A stretch of 64,000 nt of DNA from Bradyrhizobium sp. 138 (GTDB taxonomy: Bacteria > Pseudomonadota > Alphaproteobacteria > Rhizobiales > Xanthobacteraceae). The stretch's first letter is position 1. The number at the start of each line of letters is the position of its first letter. Where the stretch lies: assembly GCF_023074075.1 (NCBI RefSeq), contig NZ_JADPKT010000007.1:434001-498000 (forward strand). The letters run 5' to 3'. The notes under the pieces are model-generated. The model was not told the origin of the DNA. It was given only the letters and a program-made list of their open reading frames with translations, and made no database searches. Positions 13,874 through 31,044 of the stretch are shown piece after piece. The position numbers and the translations under genes were made by a program.

Positions 13874-15895
13874 TCACTCCTTCCCGTCGTCGTCCTCGTC
13901 ATCCTCGAGGTCGACTTCATCGTCATCGTCTCTGTCGTCGTCGGCGTGAGCCGCCGCGCCATGCGGCTGGTGGATCTGGTCGTTCCACAGCTTGCGATAG
14001 GTGCCGTTCTTGGCGAGCAGCTGGGCATGCGAGCCGCGTTCGATCGCCCTGCCCCCTGAGATCACGATGATTTCGTCCATCTCGACCACCGAGGTCAGGC
14101 GGTGGGTCGACCAGATCATGGTGCGGCCCTTGGCGAGCTTGAGCAGCGTCCGGTTGATCGCAGCTTCCGTGGTCTGGTCCAGTGCCGAGGTGGCCTCGTC
14201 CAGCAGCAGCACCGAGGGGTTGCGGATGATCGCGCGCGCGATCGCGATGCGTTGGCGCTGGCCACCCGACAGGGTGTCGCCGCGCTCGCCGACCGGCGTG
14301 TCGTATCGCTGCGGCAGGCTCATGATGTAGCGATGGATCTCGGCCTTCTTGGCGGCGTCCTCCACCTCCTCGTCGCTGGCGCCCTCCTTGCCGAGCCGGA
14401 TGTTCTCGCGGATCGACATGTTAAACAGCATGTTCTCCTGGAACACCACCGCCATGCTCCGGCGCAGTGAATCCAGCGTCACCTTGCGGACGTCGACGCC
14501 GTCGATGGCGACGCGCCCCTCGCTGGGCACGTAGAGCCGCAGGATCAGGTTGAGCAGCGTGCTCTTGCCGGAGCCGCTCGGGCCGACGATCGCGATGCGC
14601 CTGCCCGCATTGAGCTTGAGACTGAGATTGTCTAGCACCGGCGTCTGACTGCCCTCGTACTGGAAGGTGACGTGATCGAAGGTGATGTCGTTGGTGATGC
14701 ACGGCAGGTCGGGCGCGCCAGCGCGATCGGCACTGCGGGTCGGCTCGTCCAGCAGCTCCTGGATGTGGCGGATCGCGGCGGCCGAGGAGATCGACACCGG
14801 GATGAAATGCATCACATGAGCGATGTTGTAGGAGACCTCCCAGAACGCACTCTCGAAGGTGACGAAGGTGCCGATGGTGATCTGGCCCTTGGTGGCCAGA
14901 TACGCACCGATGGCCAGCACGACCAGGTGCAGCAGCAGCACCGAGATGGTCACCGTCCGCTCCACCATGGTCGACAGGAACGCGGCCGAGGCGATCTTGT
15001 TGCGCGTCTCGTCGTTGCGGAAGGTGAAGAAGCCGAACATCTTGCGCTGCAGGCTGAGCGCCTTGATCACGGCCTGCGCCGCCACGTTCTCCTGCACCAT
15101 GCCGAGCAGCGCGCTCTCGTTGAGCTTCTGCTCGTAATTGGCCTGCACCGCCTTGGGCGTCAGGATCCGCGGGCCGATCAGCGTGATCGGGAATACGAGC
15201 AGCGCGACCGCCGCGAGCTGCCAGTTCAAGGACACCATCAGGATGATGCCGGCGATCAATTCCAGAAACGGCAGCGCGGCACTGTTGGCGAAAGTTTTCA
15301 CCGCGCCTTCGAAGGCCGAGAGGTCGACCGAGAAGCGCGACAAAATCTCGCCGCGCTTGGTGCGGCCGAAATAGGCCGCCGGCAGGTCCTGGACGTGCTC
15401 GAACAGGTGCTTGCGGACGTCGGAGATGACACAGGCGGCCAACCGCGCATCCCAGCGCTCGTACCAGACTGCGACGATCGAGGTGAAGATGCCGGCGACG
15501 GCGAGCACGCCGAGGATCTTGTACAGCGCCTGGAAGTCCTCTTCGCCGAGCGCATCGTCGATCAGGAACTTGAGACTGAGCGGCATGATGACATTGAACA
15601 GCGTCTCGACGAAGACGCCGAACGCCACGAATGACAGCATCCGCTTGTAATTGGTCAGATAGGGCTTGACGAACCCAACGATGGTCGCGAGCGCGCCGGC
15701 GGCCTCGCGCGCGGTAAAAACGACGAGGTCCTCGTCCTCATCGTCGTCATCGAGTTCCAGCTCGTCATCTGCCTCGTCTTCGCCGTCCTCGTCGTCTTCG
15801 AGGTCCGGCCTGGCGGCGGCGAGCTTGTCGTCGAGCTCGGCCGCCTCTTCCGCGGCGAGCTTCTGTTTGTCGGGCGGGAGGGGTTTGGACGCCAT
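13874..15895 (-). CDS. ABC transporter, fused permease and ATPase, with acidic tails
   Basis: A 673-residue half-transporter of the type I exporter family (MsbA/LapB-like), expected to work as a homodimer in the inner membrane. After about 80 residues that include a strongly acidic stretch (Asp/Glu runs around residues 30-58) come about six membrane segments, then the ATPase domain with Walker A GPSGSGKST, signature LSGGQRQRIAIARA, Walker B VLLLDEATSALD and the switch histidine in WSTHRLTS. The C-terminus is another Asp/Glu-rich tail of about 25 residues. The gene follows a FAD/methyltransferase fusion gene by 132 bp, and both lie between rpoC and rpsL. The substrate is unknown; the pairing suggests the exporter may move the product of that enzyme, which is inference only. 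Confidence 0.9.
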   Translation of the reverse strand: MASKPLPPDKQKLAAEEAAELDDKLAAARPDLEDDEDGEDEADDELELDDDDEDEDLVVFTAREAAGALATIVGFVKPYLTNYKRMLSFVAFGVFVETLFNVIMPLSLKFLIDDALGEEDFQALYKILGVLAVAGIFTSIVAVWYERWDARLAACVISDVRKHLFEHVQDLPAAYFGRTKRGEILSRFSVDLSAFEGAVKTFANSAALPFLELIAGIILMVSLNWQLAAVALLVFPITLIGPRILTPKAVQANYEQKLNESALLGMVQENVAAQAVIKALSLQRKMFGFFTFRNDETRNKIASAAFLSTMVERTVTISVLLLHLVVLAIGAYLATKGQITIGTFVTFESAFWEVSYNIAHVMHFIPVSISSAAAIRHIQELLDEPTRSADRAGAPDLPCITNDITFDHVTFQYEGSQTPVLDNLSLKLNAGRRIAIVGPSGSGKSTLLNLILRLYVPSEGRVAIDGVDVRKVTLDSLRRSMAVVFQENMLFNMSIRENIRLGKEGASDEEVEDAAKKAEIHRYIMSLPQRYDTPVGERGDTLSGGQRQRIAIARAIIRNPSVLLLDEATSALDQTTEAAINRTLLKLAKGRTMIWSTHRLTSVVEMDEIIVISGGRAIERGSHAQLLAKNGTYRKLWNDQIHQPHGAAAHADDDRDDDDEVDLEDDEDDDGKE

Positions 15896-16027
15896 GAAAC
15901 CAACCGATGCTGACGGCCGGCATGACCGCAGAGAAAGCAGGAGATAGCGGTAACCGCTATTGCACCGATTCTATGCGATCAAGATGAATTCGGCAAAACA
16001 ATTGGCGAAGGCGCTCGCTCCAAGCGG

Positions 16028-18091
16028 CTAATCGTCGTCGTCCTCGTCCTCGACCTTGTCGAAGAAGGAATAGCGCAAGCTGTCGGCGTCGGCGTACCAC
16101 TGCCCCGGCCCCTTGTTGGCGGCGAGCGTCGCCACCCAGAGCGCATCGGTGCAGTCCTTGCGGTGCATCGAGAGGTCGAAACCGTTGCCGAAGAACAGCT
16201 CGGACCATTCCCACCAGGTGCCGAGCTTCCTGACGCCGCGCAGCAGGTCGTAGCGGTCAATCAGAGCCGGAGCCATGTCCGAGGTGATCGAGCCAAACAC
16301 CAGGCCGGTCTTGACCACGCGGTTCAGCTCCTTGATGGCGCGGACCACCTGCTTCGGGGACACATGGCAGAGGCTGGTCTCGAACACGAAATCGAACGCG
16401 CCGTCCTTGAACGGCATGTCGGCGATCGAGCCGAGCTTGTTGTACTTCTTCAGCGCCTTCGGCGTCCTGGCGTGGATCGCACGGTTGTTCTCGATGCCGA
16501 AGGCATCGATGCCGCGCTCGCGCAGCGCACCGACCAGCTCGCCGCTGGCCGAGCCCGCGACGAGCAGCTTGGCGCCCTTGGTCTTGCCCCAGACGATGTC
16601 GAGCAGCCTGATGAGATAATCGGGGTCGGTGAAGTGGCGCCATGCCTCGTGATAGGGACCAAGGCCGCGATAGTTCTCGAAATAGTCGCGGTCGATCTTG
16701 TCGGAGACCGGCTTGCCATCCTGCGCGCGCTTGCGGCGCAGGCGCATCATCTCGGTCAGGATGATGTCGGTCGCCGCGTCCGAGGAGTCGAGCAGGCCGT
16801 TCAGCGTCGAATCGAACAGGTAGTCGCCGACTACCACGATGCCCGGATGCTCCTTCGGCTCCGGCCGGTGGTTGGTCATGACGTCGCGCACGGGCAGACC
16901 GCCCGGGATCGCGTTCACAGACGACAGCCAGCGATGGATCTTGCCTTCCATGAAATGCAACCGCGCATTGCCGAGCGAAGCCGGCAGCGACTTGAGCGCG
17001 GCGTCGATCAGCTCCTGGTCCGACAGATTGGCGAAGGCCAGCGCGTCGGAGCCGGGAATGAGCCAGTTCAGCACGCCGTGCTTGCCGACGTCGTGGCGCG
17101 CGCCCTCGTTGTAGATGCAGCAGCCGCCAAAGGCTTCCGACATGAACCAGGCGCCGGGAATCTTCTCGCCCCAGAACGGCGTGTCGAACAGGATCGAGAC
17201 GCGCAGGTAGTGCGCGGGACGGTCGAAATAGGAGACGTGCTTGACCATCGACTTGCGAAGCTGTTCGCCTTCCCACCCCATGGTGGCGAGCCAGGAATGC
17301 GGCAGGCAGACCAGCACGAGATCGAAGTCGCGGGTCTCCGGTCCCTTGCCGTTCATCATCTTGAGCTGGTAGCGGCCGGTTGGCGCCCTGCCCACGGTGA
17401 GCACGCGGTGATTGAGCTGGATGTCGGCGTTGACCTCCGACTGCAGGCACTCGATCAACTGCTCATTGCCGTTCTGGATGGAATACAGGCCAATATAGCC
17501 GTCGACATCCATCAGATAGTTCTTGAGCGCGTTGAGGCCGTTGGTGTTGTGGCTCTCGGTCGCGATGTCCGAGCGCGCCATCACCTTGAAGAAGCGCTTT
17601 GCGGTTTCGTCCTCGACCTCCTCGTCGAGCACCTGCTCGGCGGTCTTGTAGGCCCAGGGGTTGTCGTTGTCGTGCGCGCCGACGCCCTCGTAATATTCGA
17701 TCGGCGACATCACCTCGGCACAACGTTTGCGGAACGCCTCGATCGCAGCCGCGGTCTCGGCGCCGTATTTGCGGCGCATGCCGGGCACGTCGCTCAGCAG
17801 CTCGCCGCCGAACTGCACCTGCTCGGCATCCATCGGAATGGTCTGCAGCCCGAAATGCTGAATCAGCTCGCGCAGCGGATCGGGCCCGGTCATCGAGTAG
17901 TCGTAGATCTCGGCAACGCCGGCCTCGTACATCGCAGGCGCGGAATCGAACTTGCGCGTGACGATCTTGCCGCCGAGCCGGTCGGAGGCCTCGTAGATGG
18001 TGACGCGACAGAGATCGCCGAGCTTGCGCTTGAGATACCAGGCGCTCATCAGCCCACCGGGGCCGCCGCCTACGATTGCGAGATCGAGCAT
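16028..18091 (-). CDS. FAD-dependent oxidoreductase fused to a SAM methyltransferase
   Basis: A 687-residue protein with two enzyme domains. The N-terminal part (about residues 1-440) is a flavin amine oxidase/desaturase-type domain: dinucleotide-binding GGGPGGLMSAWYL at residues 8-20, and a C-terminal FAD motif VVVGDYLFDSTLNGLLDSS. The second part (about 500-650) is a class I methyltransferase: LLVAGSASGELVGALRE, then a DMPFKDGAFDFVFE segment like the Methyltransf_11 family. It ends in an acidic tail (EDEDDDD), as does the ABC transporter next to it. The start at 18091 gives the Rossmann motif right at the N-terminus as expected. Substrate and pathway are unknown to me. The domain calls are firm; the joint function is not. 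Confidence 0.85.
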   Translation of the reverse strand: MLDLAIVGGGPGGLMSAWYLKRKLGDLCRVTIYEASDRLGGKIVTRKFDSAPAMYEAGVAEIYDYSMTGPDPLRELIQHFGLQTIPMDAEQVQFGGELLSDVPGMRRKYGAETAAAIEAFRKRCAEVMSPIEYYEGVGAHDNDNPWAYKTAEQVLDEEVEDETAKRFFKVMARSDIATESHNTNGLNALKNYLMDVDGYIGLYSIQNGNEQLIECLQSEVNADIQLNHRVLTVGRAPTGRYQLKMMNGKGPETRDFDLVLVCLPHSWLATMGWEGEQLRKSMVKHVSYFDRPAHYLRVSILFDTPFWGEKIPGAWFMSEAFGGCCIYNEGARHDVGKHGVLNWLIPGSDALAFANLSDQELIDAALKSLPASLGNARLHFMEGKIHRWLSSVNAIPGGLPVRDVMTNHRPEPKEHPGIVVVGDYLFDSTLNGLLDSSDAATDIILTEMMRLRRKRAQDGKPVSDKIDRDYFENYRGLGPYHEAWRHFTDPDYLIRLLDIVWGKTKGAKLLVAGSASGELVGALRERGIDAFGIENNRAIHARTPKALKKYNKLGSIADMPFKDGAFDFVFETSLCHVSPKQVVRAIKELNRVVKTGLVFGSITSDMAPALIDRYDLLRGVRKLGTWWEWSELFFGNGFDLSMHRKDCTDALWVATLAANKGPGQWYADADSLRYSFFDKVEDEDDDD

Positions 18092-18226
18092 GTAAGTTCC
18101 GTGGTCTCCGGCCCTGCCCCCGTCACGGGATCCACCGGTCTAAACTCTCCTAGCAGAAGCGCTTTTGCGCCTGAAGGAAAGATGAACAAAGGTCGATCCC
18201 GCATCGCAGCAGGCAATGAAAGCAGC

Positions 18227-18253
18227 AAAAAGGCCGGCTTACGCCGGCCTTTT
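18227..18253 (-). terminator. rho-independent terminator after rpoC
   Basis: An 8-bp GC-rich stem AGGCCGGC / GCCGGCCT with a 4-nt loop is extended by A/T pairs. Read on the minus strand it is followed by TTTTTGCTGC, a typical intrinsic terminator, about 30 bp after the rpoC stop. It should end the rpoBC message and separates it from the FAD/methyltransferase gene. Confidence 0.85.
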
Positions 18254-18284
18254 CATTGTCCTCGGTATTCCTACGGATGAAGGA

Positions 18285-22481
<4,197 letters not shown>

Positions 22482-22609
22482 CGTCTTCTCCTCGCGTGCC
22501 GGTCGCCTCCGGCCGCAAATTCGAAAATCACTCGAGCAGGCGCCCTGCCCTCAAGGCCTCGGGCGGGGCGCCGGTGCCCGGCCGGGAAGGCCGGGCATGA
22601 CAGGTCGAA

Positions 22610-26728
<4,119 letters not shown>

Positions 26729-27202
26729 CGTGGCCTCTCATTTTCGTCGCCCGCTCCGGGCGCGCCGTCCGGGACGCGGCTGCCACCGCTCCCCGGGTTG
26801 AATTTTTCGAACCCGTTTTGGGGGCCGGAGACTCAGCTTCAGGCGAGAATGTCCTGAATCTGTTCTTCAGACCTTCAAAACGCAAAACGACGCGCGGGGC
26901 GCTGGTGCGCGCCCGCCCGTCACAACGATTGTCTTCACGGACTGCAAAAGCCCGAAATAGCTTGCTCTCCCAACGGCTTACAGGGAAATCCGGCCTCCCT
27001 GCCCACCGCGCTTTCGTGCTGTCGACCCGATATGGGGCGACAATAGTGCAGATTCGAGGGTGAAACCCGCAAATCCCCACACTTTTCCGTGTTCGGCCTG
27101 CGTCAGAACGTTCCGTCGCACGCCTTTTGCATCTGCCCCTTGTCGAGGGCGGACCAAGATCCCGGGCGCTGCCGCCCGGGACCCCGCGCCAGTAAGCGCT
27201 GC
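26729..27202. other. 474-bp gap between rplL and rpoB
   Basis: No gene is supported here. In many bacteria this junction holds an attenuator or RNA-processing site that sets the ratio of L7/L12 to RNA polymerase. I see a strong hairpin just after rplL (27160-27181) and a CGGGTT/AACCCG stem at 26794-26815, but no good minus-strand promoter by eye. Confidence 0.6.
27160..27181 (-). terminator. hairpin after rplL, probable attenuator
   Basis: A perfect 9-bp GC-rich stem TCCCGGGCG / CGCCCGGGA with a 4-nt loop lies 21 bp after the rplL stop. On the minus strand the following bases (TCTTGGTCC) are not a full T-run, so it may reduce read-through into rpoBC or mark a processing site rather than end transcription completely. 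Confidence 0.5.
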
Positions 27203-27580
27203 TTACTTGAGCTCGATCTTTGCGCCAGCCTTCTCGAGCTGGGCCTTGATCTTGTCGGCTTCTTCCTTGTTCACGCCTTCCTTCAGCGGCTTCGGAGCAC
27301 CCTCGACGAGGTCCTTTGCTTCCTTCAGGCCGAGACCGGTGATGGCGCGGACTTCCTTGATGACCTCGATCTTCTTGTCGCCGGCGCTGGCGAGAACGAC
27401 CGTGAACTCGGTCTTCTCTTCCGCCGGAGCGGCGGCAGCGCCACCACCAGCCGGGCCGGCCACGGCGACAGCCGCGGCAGCCGAAACGCCCCACTTCTCT
27501 TCGAGGAGCTTCGCCAGTTCAGCAGCTTCGAGCACGGTGAGGCTCGAGAGGTCGTCAACGATCTTCTGCAAGTCAGCCAT
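27203..27580 (-). CDS. rplL: 50S ribosomal protein L7/L12
   Basis: L7/L12 forms the flexible stalk that recruits and activates GTPase factors. The 125-residue product has the N-terminal dimerisation helix ([21 protein letters not shown]), an Ala/Gly/Pro-rich hinge at about residues 35-55, and the C-terminal domain signature [21 protein letters not shown]. It follows rplJ by 53 bp, the normal rplJL arrangement in which both are read from one message. Confidence 0.97.
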   Translation of the reverse strand: MADLQKIVDDLSSLTVLEAAELAKLLEEKWGVSAAAAVAVAGPAGGGAAAAPAEEKTEFTVVLASAGDKKIEVIKEVRAITGLGLKEAKDLVEGAPKPLKEGVNKEEADKIKAQLEKAGAKIELK

Positions 27581-27633
27581 TGTTCAGTTCCTTACGTGTA
27601 AGTCTGGTTCGGGTTTGAGTTTTGCGAAGGGCG

Positions 27634-28152
27634 TCAGGCCGCTTCGCCCTTTGAGGCATGAGCCTGGATGACGCGCGCGAGCTTGCCCGCAGGCGCATTG
27701 GCGAGCTGAGCGATCTTGGTCGCCGGGGCCACGATGAGGCCGACGATCTTGCCGCGCAGTTCATCAAGCGACGGCAGCGAGGCAAGCGCCTTCACGCCGT
27801 CGACATTCAGGACGGTCTTCCCCATCGATCCGCCGACGATGACGAACTTTTCGTTCGCCTTGGCGAATTCGATGGCGACCTTTGGCGCCGCTACCGGATC
27901 GTTCGAAGTGGCGATCACGGTCGGTCCCTTCAGCATGGGGCCGATGGCAACGACGTCAGTGCCTTCAAGAGCAATTTTGGCGAGACGGTTCTTCGAGACC
28001 TTCACCGCAGCGCCCGCCTGCTTCATCTGCTGGCGCAGCTTCTGCATCTGGGCGACGGTGAGGCCGGAATATTGAGCAACGACCGCGACGCTCGTGGTCT
28101 TGAAGACCTCATTGAGCTGTTCGACCGCCTCTTTTTTTGCCGCTCGTTCCAC
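27634..28152 (-). CDS. rplJ: 50S ribosomal protein L10
   Basis: L10 anchors the L7/L12 dimers at the base of the stalk. I choose the GTG at 28152 as start, giving 172 residues ([20 protein letters not shown]), because GGAGAG lies 8 nt upstream and the length matches Rhizobiales L10. The frame is open further up, including an ATG at 28179, but that piece overlaps a stem-loop and is not L10-like. The signature [20 protein letters not shown] and the L12-binding C-terminal helix ([19 protein letters not shown]) are present. Its expression is normally limited by L10-L12 binding to the leader. Confidence 0.95.
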   Translation of the reverse strand: MERAAKKEAVEQLNEVFKTTSVAVVAQYSGLTVAQMQKLRQQMKQAGAAVKVSKNRLAKIALEGTDVVAIGPMLKGPTVIATSNDPVAAPKVAIEFAKANEKFVIVGGSMGKTVLNVDGVKALASLPSLDELRGKIVGLIVAPATKIAQLANAPAGKLARVIQAHASKGEAA

Positions 28153-28170
28153 AGCAAGCTCTCTCCGGTT

Positions 28171-28198
28171 GGCGGTCATCGCGAAAAGCGGGACCGCC
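28171..28198 (-). promoter_or_regulatory. stem-loop in the rplJ leader, candidate L10 binding site
   Basis: GGCGGTC (28171-28177) pairs with GACCGCC (28192-28198), with a smaller CGC/GCG stem inside. On the minus strand the hairpin ends about 10 nt before the GGAGAG ribosome-binding site of rplJ. Position fits the L10-L12 autoregulatory site known from other bacteria; the function here is inferred from position only. Confidence 0.4.
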
Positions 28199-28638
28199 GG
28201 GTTGCACCCATCGTCCCACCCCAAACCTGAACCTCGGGGTCAAAAACCCTTCGGACACGCGCCGGGCGAGACGACGATTCAAAGCCTGCCCTCCGGGAGC
28301 ACCTGAAGGCACCCACGGCGTGTCGAGGTCCGAACCAGACCCATTCCGCAACCACCCCTTAAGGTGGAAGGCGAAGTGAAATCCGGTCTTCACCCGTCTA
28401 TGCAGGCCATGCGATTAAGCCGTTGAGAAATCGAAACTCCTCGCGGGCGCCTGCAGTCTTGGACAGGACAAGGTCAGGCGGCGAACCGTCCGACCTCTGC
28501 CCACATTCCACCCACCGACGGGTTTTCCTTCCTTTTCGGGCAAATCCTCACGGACGTCCTGAAAAGGAATGATCTCCTGTCGCGTCGGGTTTTCGGAATG
28601 CGTGCACGAACGCGCCAGCCGAGGCCGGCACGTCCGGA

Positions 28639-28656
28639 AGCGGTTCTTTAACCGCT
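28639..28656 (-). terminator. short hairpin after the dehydrogenase gene
   Basis: A 7-bp stem AGCGGTT / AACCGCT with a 4-nt loop lies about 85 bp after the stop of the 2-hydroxyacid dehydrogenase gene. No T-run follows on the minus strand, so it is a weak terminator candidate or simply a structure in the run-in to rplJ. Confidence 0.3.
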
Positions 28657-28739
28657 CGGAGCCTGCTTGCCAAGAGCAAAATTCACACCAGTTCCAATCT
28701 GTTGCCGCGGGCGCTTGACCCGGGCCGATAAGGACCGAT

Positions 28740-29693
28740 TCAGGCCGATTTGACCCCATAAGGCAGTGGCTTGCCCTCGAAGAACGCGGTCAGATTCGCC
28801 AGCACGCAGGCTTGCATGGCGACGTGCGATTCGAGGGTGTGACCGCCGATATGCGGGGCGAACACCACATTCGGCAGCGCCGTCAGTGCATCGGGCGCGT
28901 GCGGTTCCTCTTCGAAGACGTCGAGGCCGGCGCCGGCGATGGTCTTGTCGGTGAGCGCCGCCACGAGGGCCTTCTCGTCGATCACGGAGCCGCGGGAGAT
29001 ATTGACGACATAACCGTCCGCCCCGAGCCGCTTCAGGATGTCGGCGTTGACGACGTGCTTGGTCTCGGCCCCTGCCCGGACCGCGACCATCAGCACGCTG
29101 CACCAATCGGCCAGCGCCTCCAGCGTCGGGAAGTATTGATAGGGCAAATCGTATTTGCTGCGGCTGAAATAGCCGATTTCGCTCTCGAAGGCGGCGCAGC
29201 GCGCGGCGATCTTGCGGCCGATCTCGCCCATACCATAGATGCCGATGCGGCGGCCGGGCATGCCGGCCTGCGGGCGCATCATCGGCGATTGCTTCGAGGC
29301 GGCCCAGTCGCCGCTGCGGACATATTGGTCAGCCACCAGGATCCGCCGCGTCGTTGCCAGCATCAGGGTCATCGCGATATCGGCGACAGAGGCCGCATTG
29401 GCGCCGGGACTGTGGGCGACCGCGATATTGCGGCTGGCTGCCGCCTTGAGGTCGACACCGTCATAGCCTGTGCCGTAGCAGACAATGGCGCCGAGTTTCG
29501 GAAACAGATCCATCGCCTCCGCACCGAGCGGCGAGCCGCCGGCGGTCAGCATCGCTCGGATGCCGCTTAGCTCCTCGGCCGAAAACACCTCCCGCGCGGG
29601 CTTGCCACCGGTGTCGAGCAGCTCGAACCGCTCGGCGAAGCGCGCCATCATCGACTTGGGAAAGCGCGAATAGATCAGGACCTTGTCAGCCAT
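28740..29693 (-). CDS. D-isomer-specific 2-hydroxyacid dehydrogenase
   Basis: A cytoplasmic NAD(P)-dependent enzyme of the D-2-hydroxyacid dehydrogenase family, probably a reductase of glyoxylate, hydroxypyruvate or a similar 2-oxo acid. The 317-residue protein has the dinucleotide motif GMGEIG (Gly154, Gly156, Gly159), and the catalytic set Arg234 (NISRGSVID), Glu263 (LDVFEEEPH) and His281 (APHIGGHT). The gene lies between rplA and rplJ on the same strand, interrupting the usual rplKAJL order. A strong hairpin separates it from rplA and a 587-bp region separates it from rplJ, so it may be its own unit. The exact substrate cannot be told. Confidence 0.93.
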   Translation of the reverse strand: MADKVLIYSRFPKSMMARFAERFELLDTGGKPAREVFSAEELSGIRAMLTAGGSPLGAEAMDLFPKLGAIVCYGTGYDGVDLKAAASRNIAVAHSPGANAASVADIAMTLMLATTRRILVADQYVRSGDWAASKQSPMMRPQAGMPGRRIGIYGMGEIGRKIAARCAAFESEIGYFSRSKYDLPYQYFPTLEALADWCSVLMVAVRAGAETKHVVNADILKRLGADGYVVNISRGSVIDEKALVAALTDKTIAGAGLDVFEEEPHAPDALTALPNVVFAPHIGGHTLESHVAMQACVLANLTAFFEGKPLPYGVKSA

Positions 29694-29727
29694 TGTTCGT
29701 GTTTCCGGTGAAAGCCTTCACAAACGA

Positions 29728-29763
29728 CGAGGGGCGGAATCGGTTGCCCAATTCCGCCCCTCG
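29728..29763 (-). terminator. strong hairpin after rplA
   Basis: A perfect 13-bp inverted repeat CGAGGGGCGGAAT / ATTCCGCCCCTCG with a 10-nt loop lies 20 bp after the rplA stop and 35 bp before the dehydrogenase start. On the minus strand it is followed by TCGTTTGTG, so termination may be partial. It probably ends or attenuates the rplKA message. Confidence 0.6.
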
Positions 29764-29783
29764 CCTCTAGCAATTTCGAGACC

Positions 29784-30476
29784 TTAGCCGAGGATGGTGC
29801 CCGGCTCGACCTTCACGCCCGGGCCCATCGTCGAGGACACCGCAACGCGCTGGATGTAGGTCCCCTTGGAACCGGCCGGCTTGGCCTTGGAGACAGCATC
29901 GGCCAGGGCCTTGATGTTCTCGACCAGCTTCTCCTCGGAGAACGAGGCCTTGCCGACGCCGGCCTGCAGGATGCCGGCCTTCTCGACACGGAACTCGACC
30001 GAGCCGCCCTTGGCACCCTTCACCGCACCGGTGACGTCCATGGTCACGGTGCCGATCTTCGGGTTCGGCATCAGGCCGCGCGGGCCGAGCACCTTACCGA
30101 GACGGCCGACCAGCGGCATCATGTCGGGGGTGGCGATGCAGCGGTCGAAATCGATCGAGCCGTTCTGCACCTTCTCGACCAGGTCTTCGGCGCCGACGAC
30201 GTCGGCACCCGCAGCCTTGGCCTCATCGGCCTTGGCGCCGCGGGCGAACACGCCGACGCGGAGCGTACGGCCGGTGCCGTTCGGCAGGGTCACGACGCCG
30301 CGGACCATCTGGTCGGCGTGACGCGGATCGACGCCGAGGTTGATCGCGACCTCGATGGTCTCGTCGAACTTCGCTTTCGCGCGTTCCTTGACCATCTTGA
30401 TGGCGTCCGCAAGCGGATAAAGCTTTTCGCGGTCAACACCTTCGCGGGCTTTGTTCAAACGCTTTCCGATTGCCAT
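29784..30476 (-). CDS. rplA: 50S ribosomal protein L1
   Basis: L1 forms the mobile stalk next to the E site and helps release deacylated tRNA; in E. coli it also represses rplKA. The 230-residue product has the signature [23 protein letters not shown] ([12 protein letters not shown]) and an N-terminal half [19 protein letters not shown]. It begins 6 bp after rplK ends, so the two are co-transcribed. A strong hairpin follows it. Confidence 0.97.
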   Translation of the reverse strand: MAIGKRLNKAREGVDREKLYPLADAIKMVKERAKAKFDETIEVAINLGVDPRHADQMVRGVVTLPNGTGRTLRVGVFARGAKADEAKAAGADVVGAEDLVEKVQNGSIDFDRCIATPDMMPLVGRLGKVLGPRGLMPNPKIGTVTMDVTGAVKGAKGGSVEFRVEKAGILQAGVGKASFSEEKLVENIKALADAVSKAKPAGSKGTYIQRVAVSSTMGPGVKVEPGTILG

Positions 30477-30482
30477 AGCCGC

Positions 30483-30911
30483 TTACCCCGCCACTTCCAG
30501 ACCCATCGAACGGGCAGAGCCCTCGACCATCTTCATGGCCGATTCGATCGAGTCGCAATTCAGATCCTTCATCTTCTTCTCGGCGATCTCGCGCACCTGC
30601 GCCTTGGTCACCTTGCCGGCCTTGTCGCGGCCCGGCGCCTTCGAGCCGGACTGGATCTTGGCAGCCTGCTTGAGGAAGAACGACATCGGGGGCGTCTTCA
30701 TCTCGAAGGTGAACGAACGATCGGCGTAGATCGTGATCACCACGGGAATCGGGGTGTTCTTCTCTTCCTTCTGGGTCTGGGCGTTGAACGCCTTGCAGAA
30801 CTCCATGATGTTGAGACCGCGCTGACCGAGCGCGGGACCGATCGGGGGCGAAGGATTCGCCGCACCGGCCGGGACCTGAAGCTTCAGGTATCCGGTCACT
30901 TTCTTTGCCAT
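30483..30911 (-). CDS. rplK: 50S ribosomal protein L11
   Basis: L11 lies at the factor-binding centre and is required for the stringent response through RelA-type enzymes. The 142-residue product starts [20 protein letters not shown], with the Pro-rich [18 protein letters not shown] loop, and ends with the rRNA-binding domain RSMGLEVAG. It is 6 bp from rplA and 133 bp from nusG. Length and sequence are standard. Confidence 0.97.
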   Translation of the reverse strand: MAKKVTGYLKLQVPAGAANPSPPIGPALGQRGLNIMEFCKAFNAQTQKEEKNTPIPVVITIYADRSFTFEMKTPPMSFFLKQAAKIQSGSKAPGRDKAGKVTKAQVREIAEKKMKDLNCDSIESAMKMVEGSARSMGLEVAG

Positions 30912-31013
30912 GTATCACTCCTGTTGTGCCGGCATGCCGCCGGCGGTTTCAGGTTCGTGGTCGGGATCAACAGGCGGCTGGCAACCGCCCTCGTCCTCCC
31001 ACGGCCTCTTCTA

Positions 31014-31035
31014 GCGTGAGACCGAAGTCTCGCGC
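31014..31035 (-). terminator. stem-loop with TTCG tetraloop after nusG
   Basis: A 9-bp stem (with one G-T pair), GCGTGAGAC / GTCTCGCGC, closes on CGAA, which reads TTCG on the minus strand, a very stable RNA tetraloop. It lies 10 bp after the nusG stop and is not followed by a T-run. It may be a processing or attenuation structure between secE-nusG and rplKA. Confidence 0.45.
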
Positions 31036-31044
31036 ATTACCCGG

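Larger units (their letters stand above)
28153..28739. other. 587-bp rplJ leader region
   Basis: No gene is supported. The part next to rplJ holds a stem-loop at 28171-28198 and a longer-range pairing of GACACGC (28254-28260) with GCGTGTC (28319-28325), features expected of an L10 leader. Toward the dehydrogenase gene an AGCGGTT/AACCGCT hairpin lies at 28639-28656. I could not identify a convincing promoter by eye. Confidence 0.55.
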
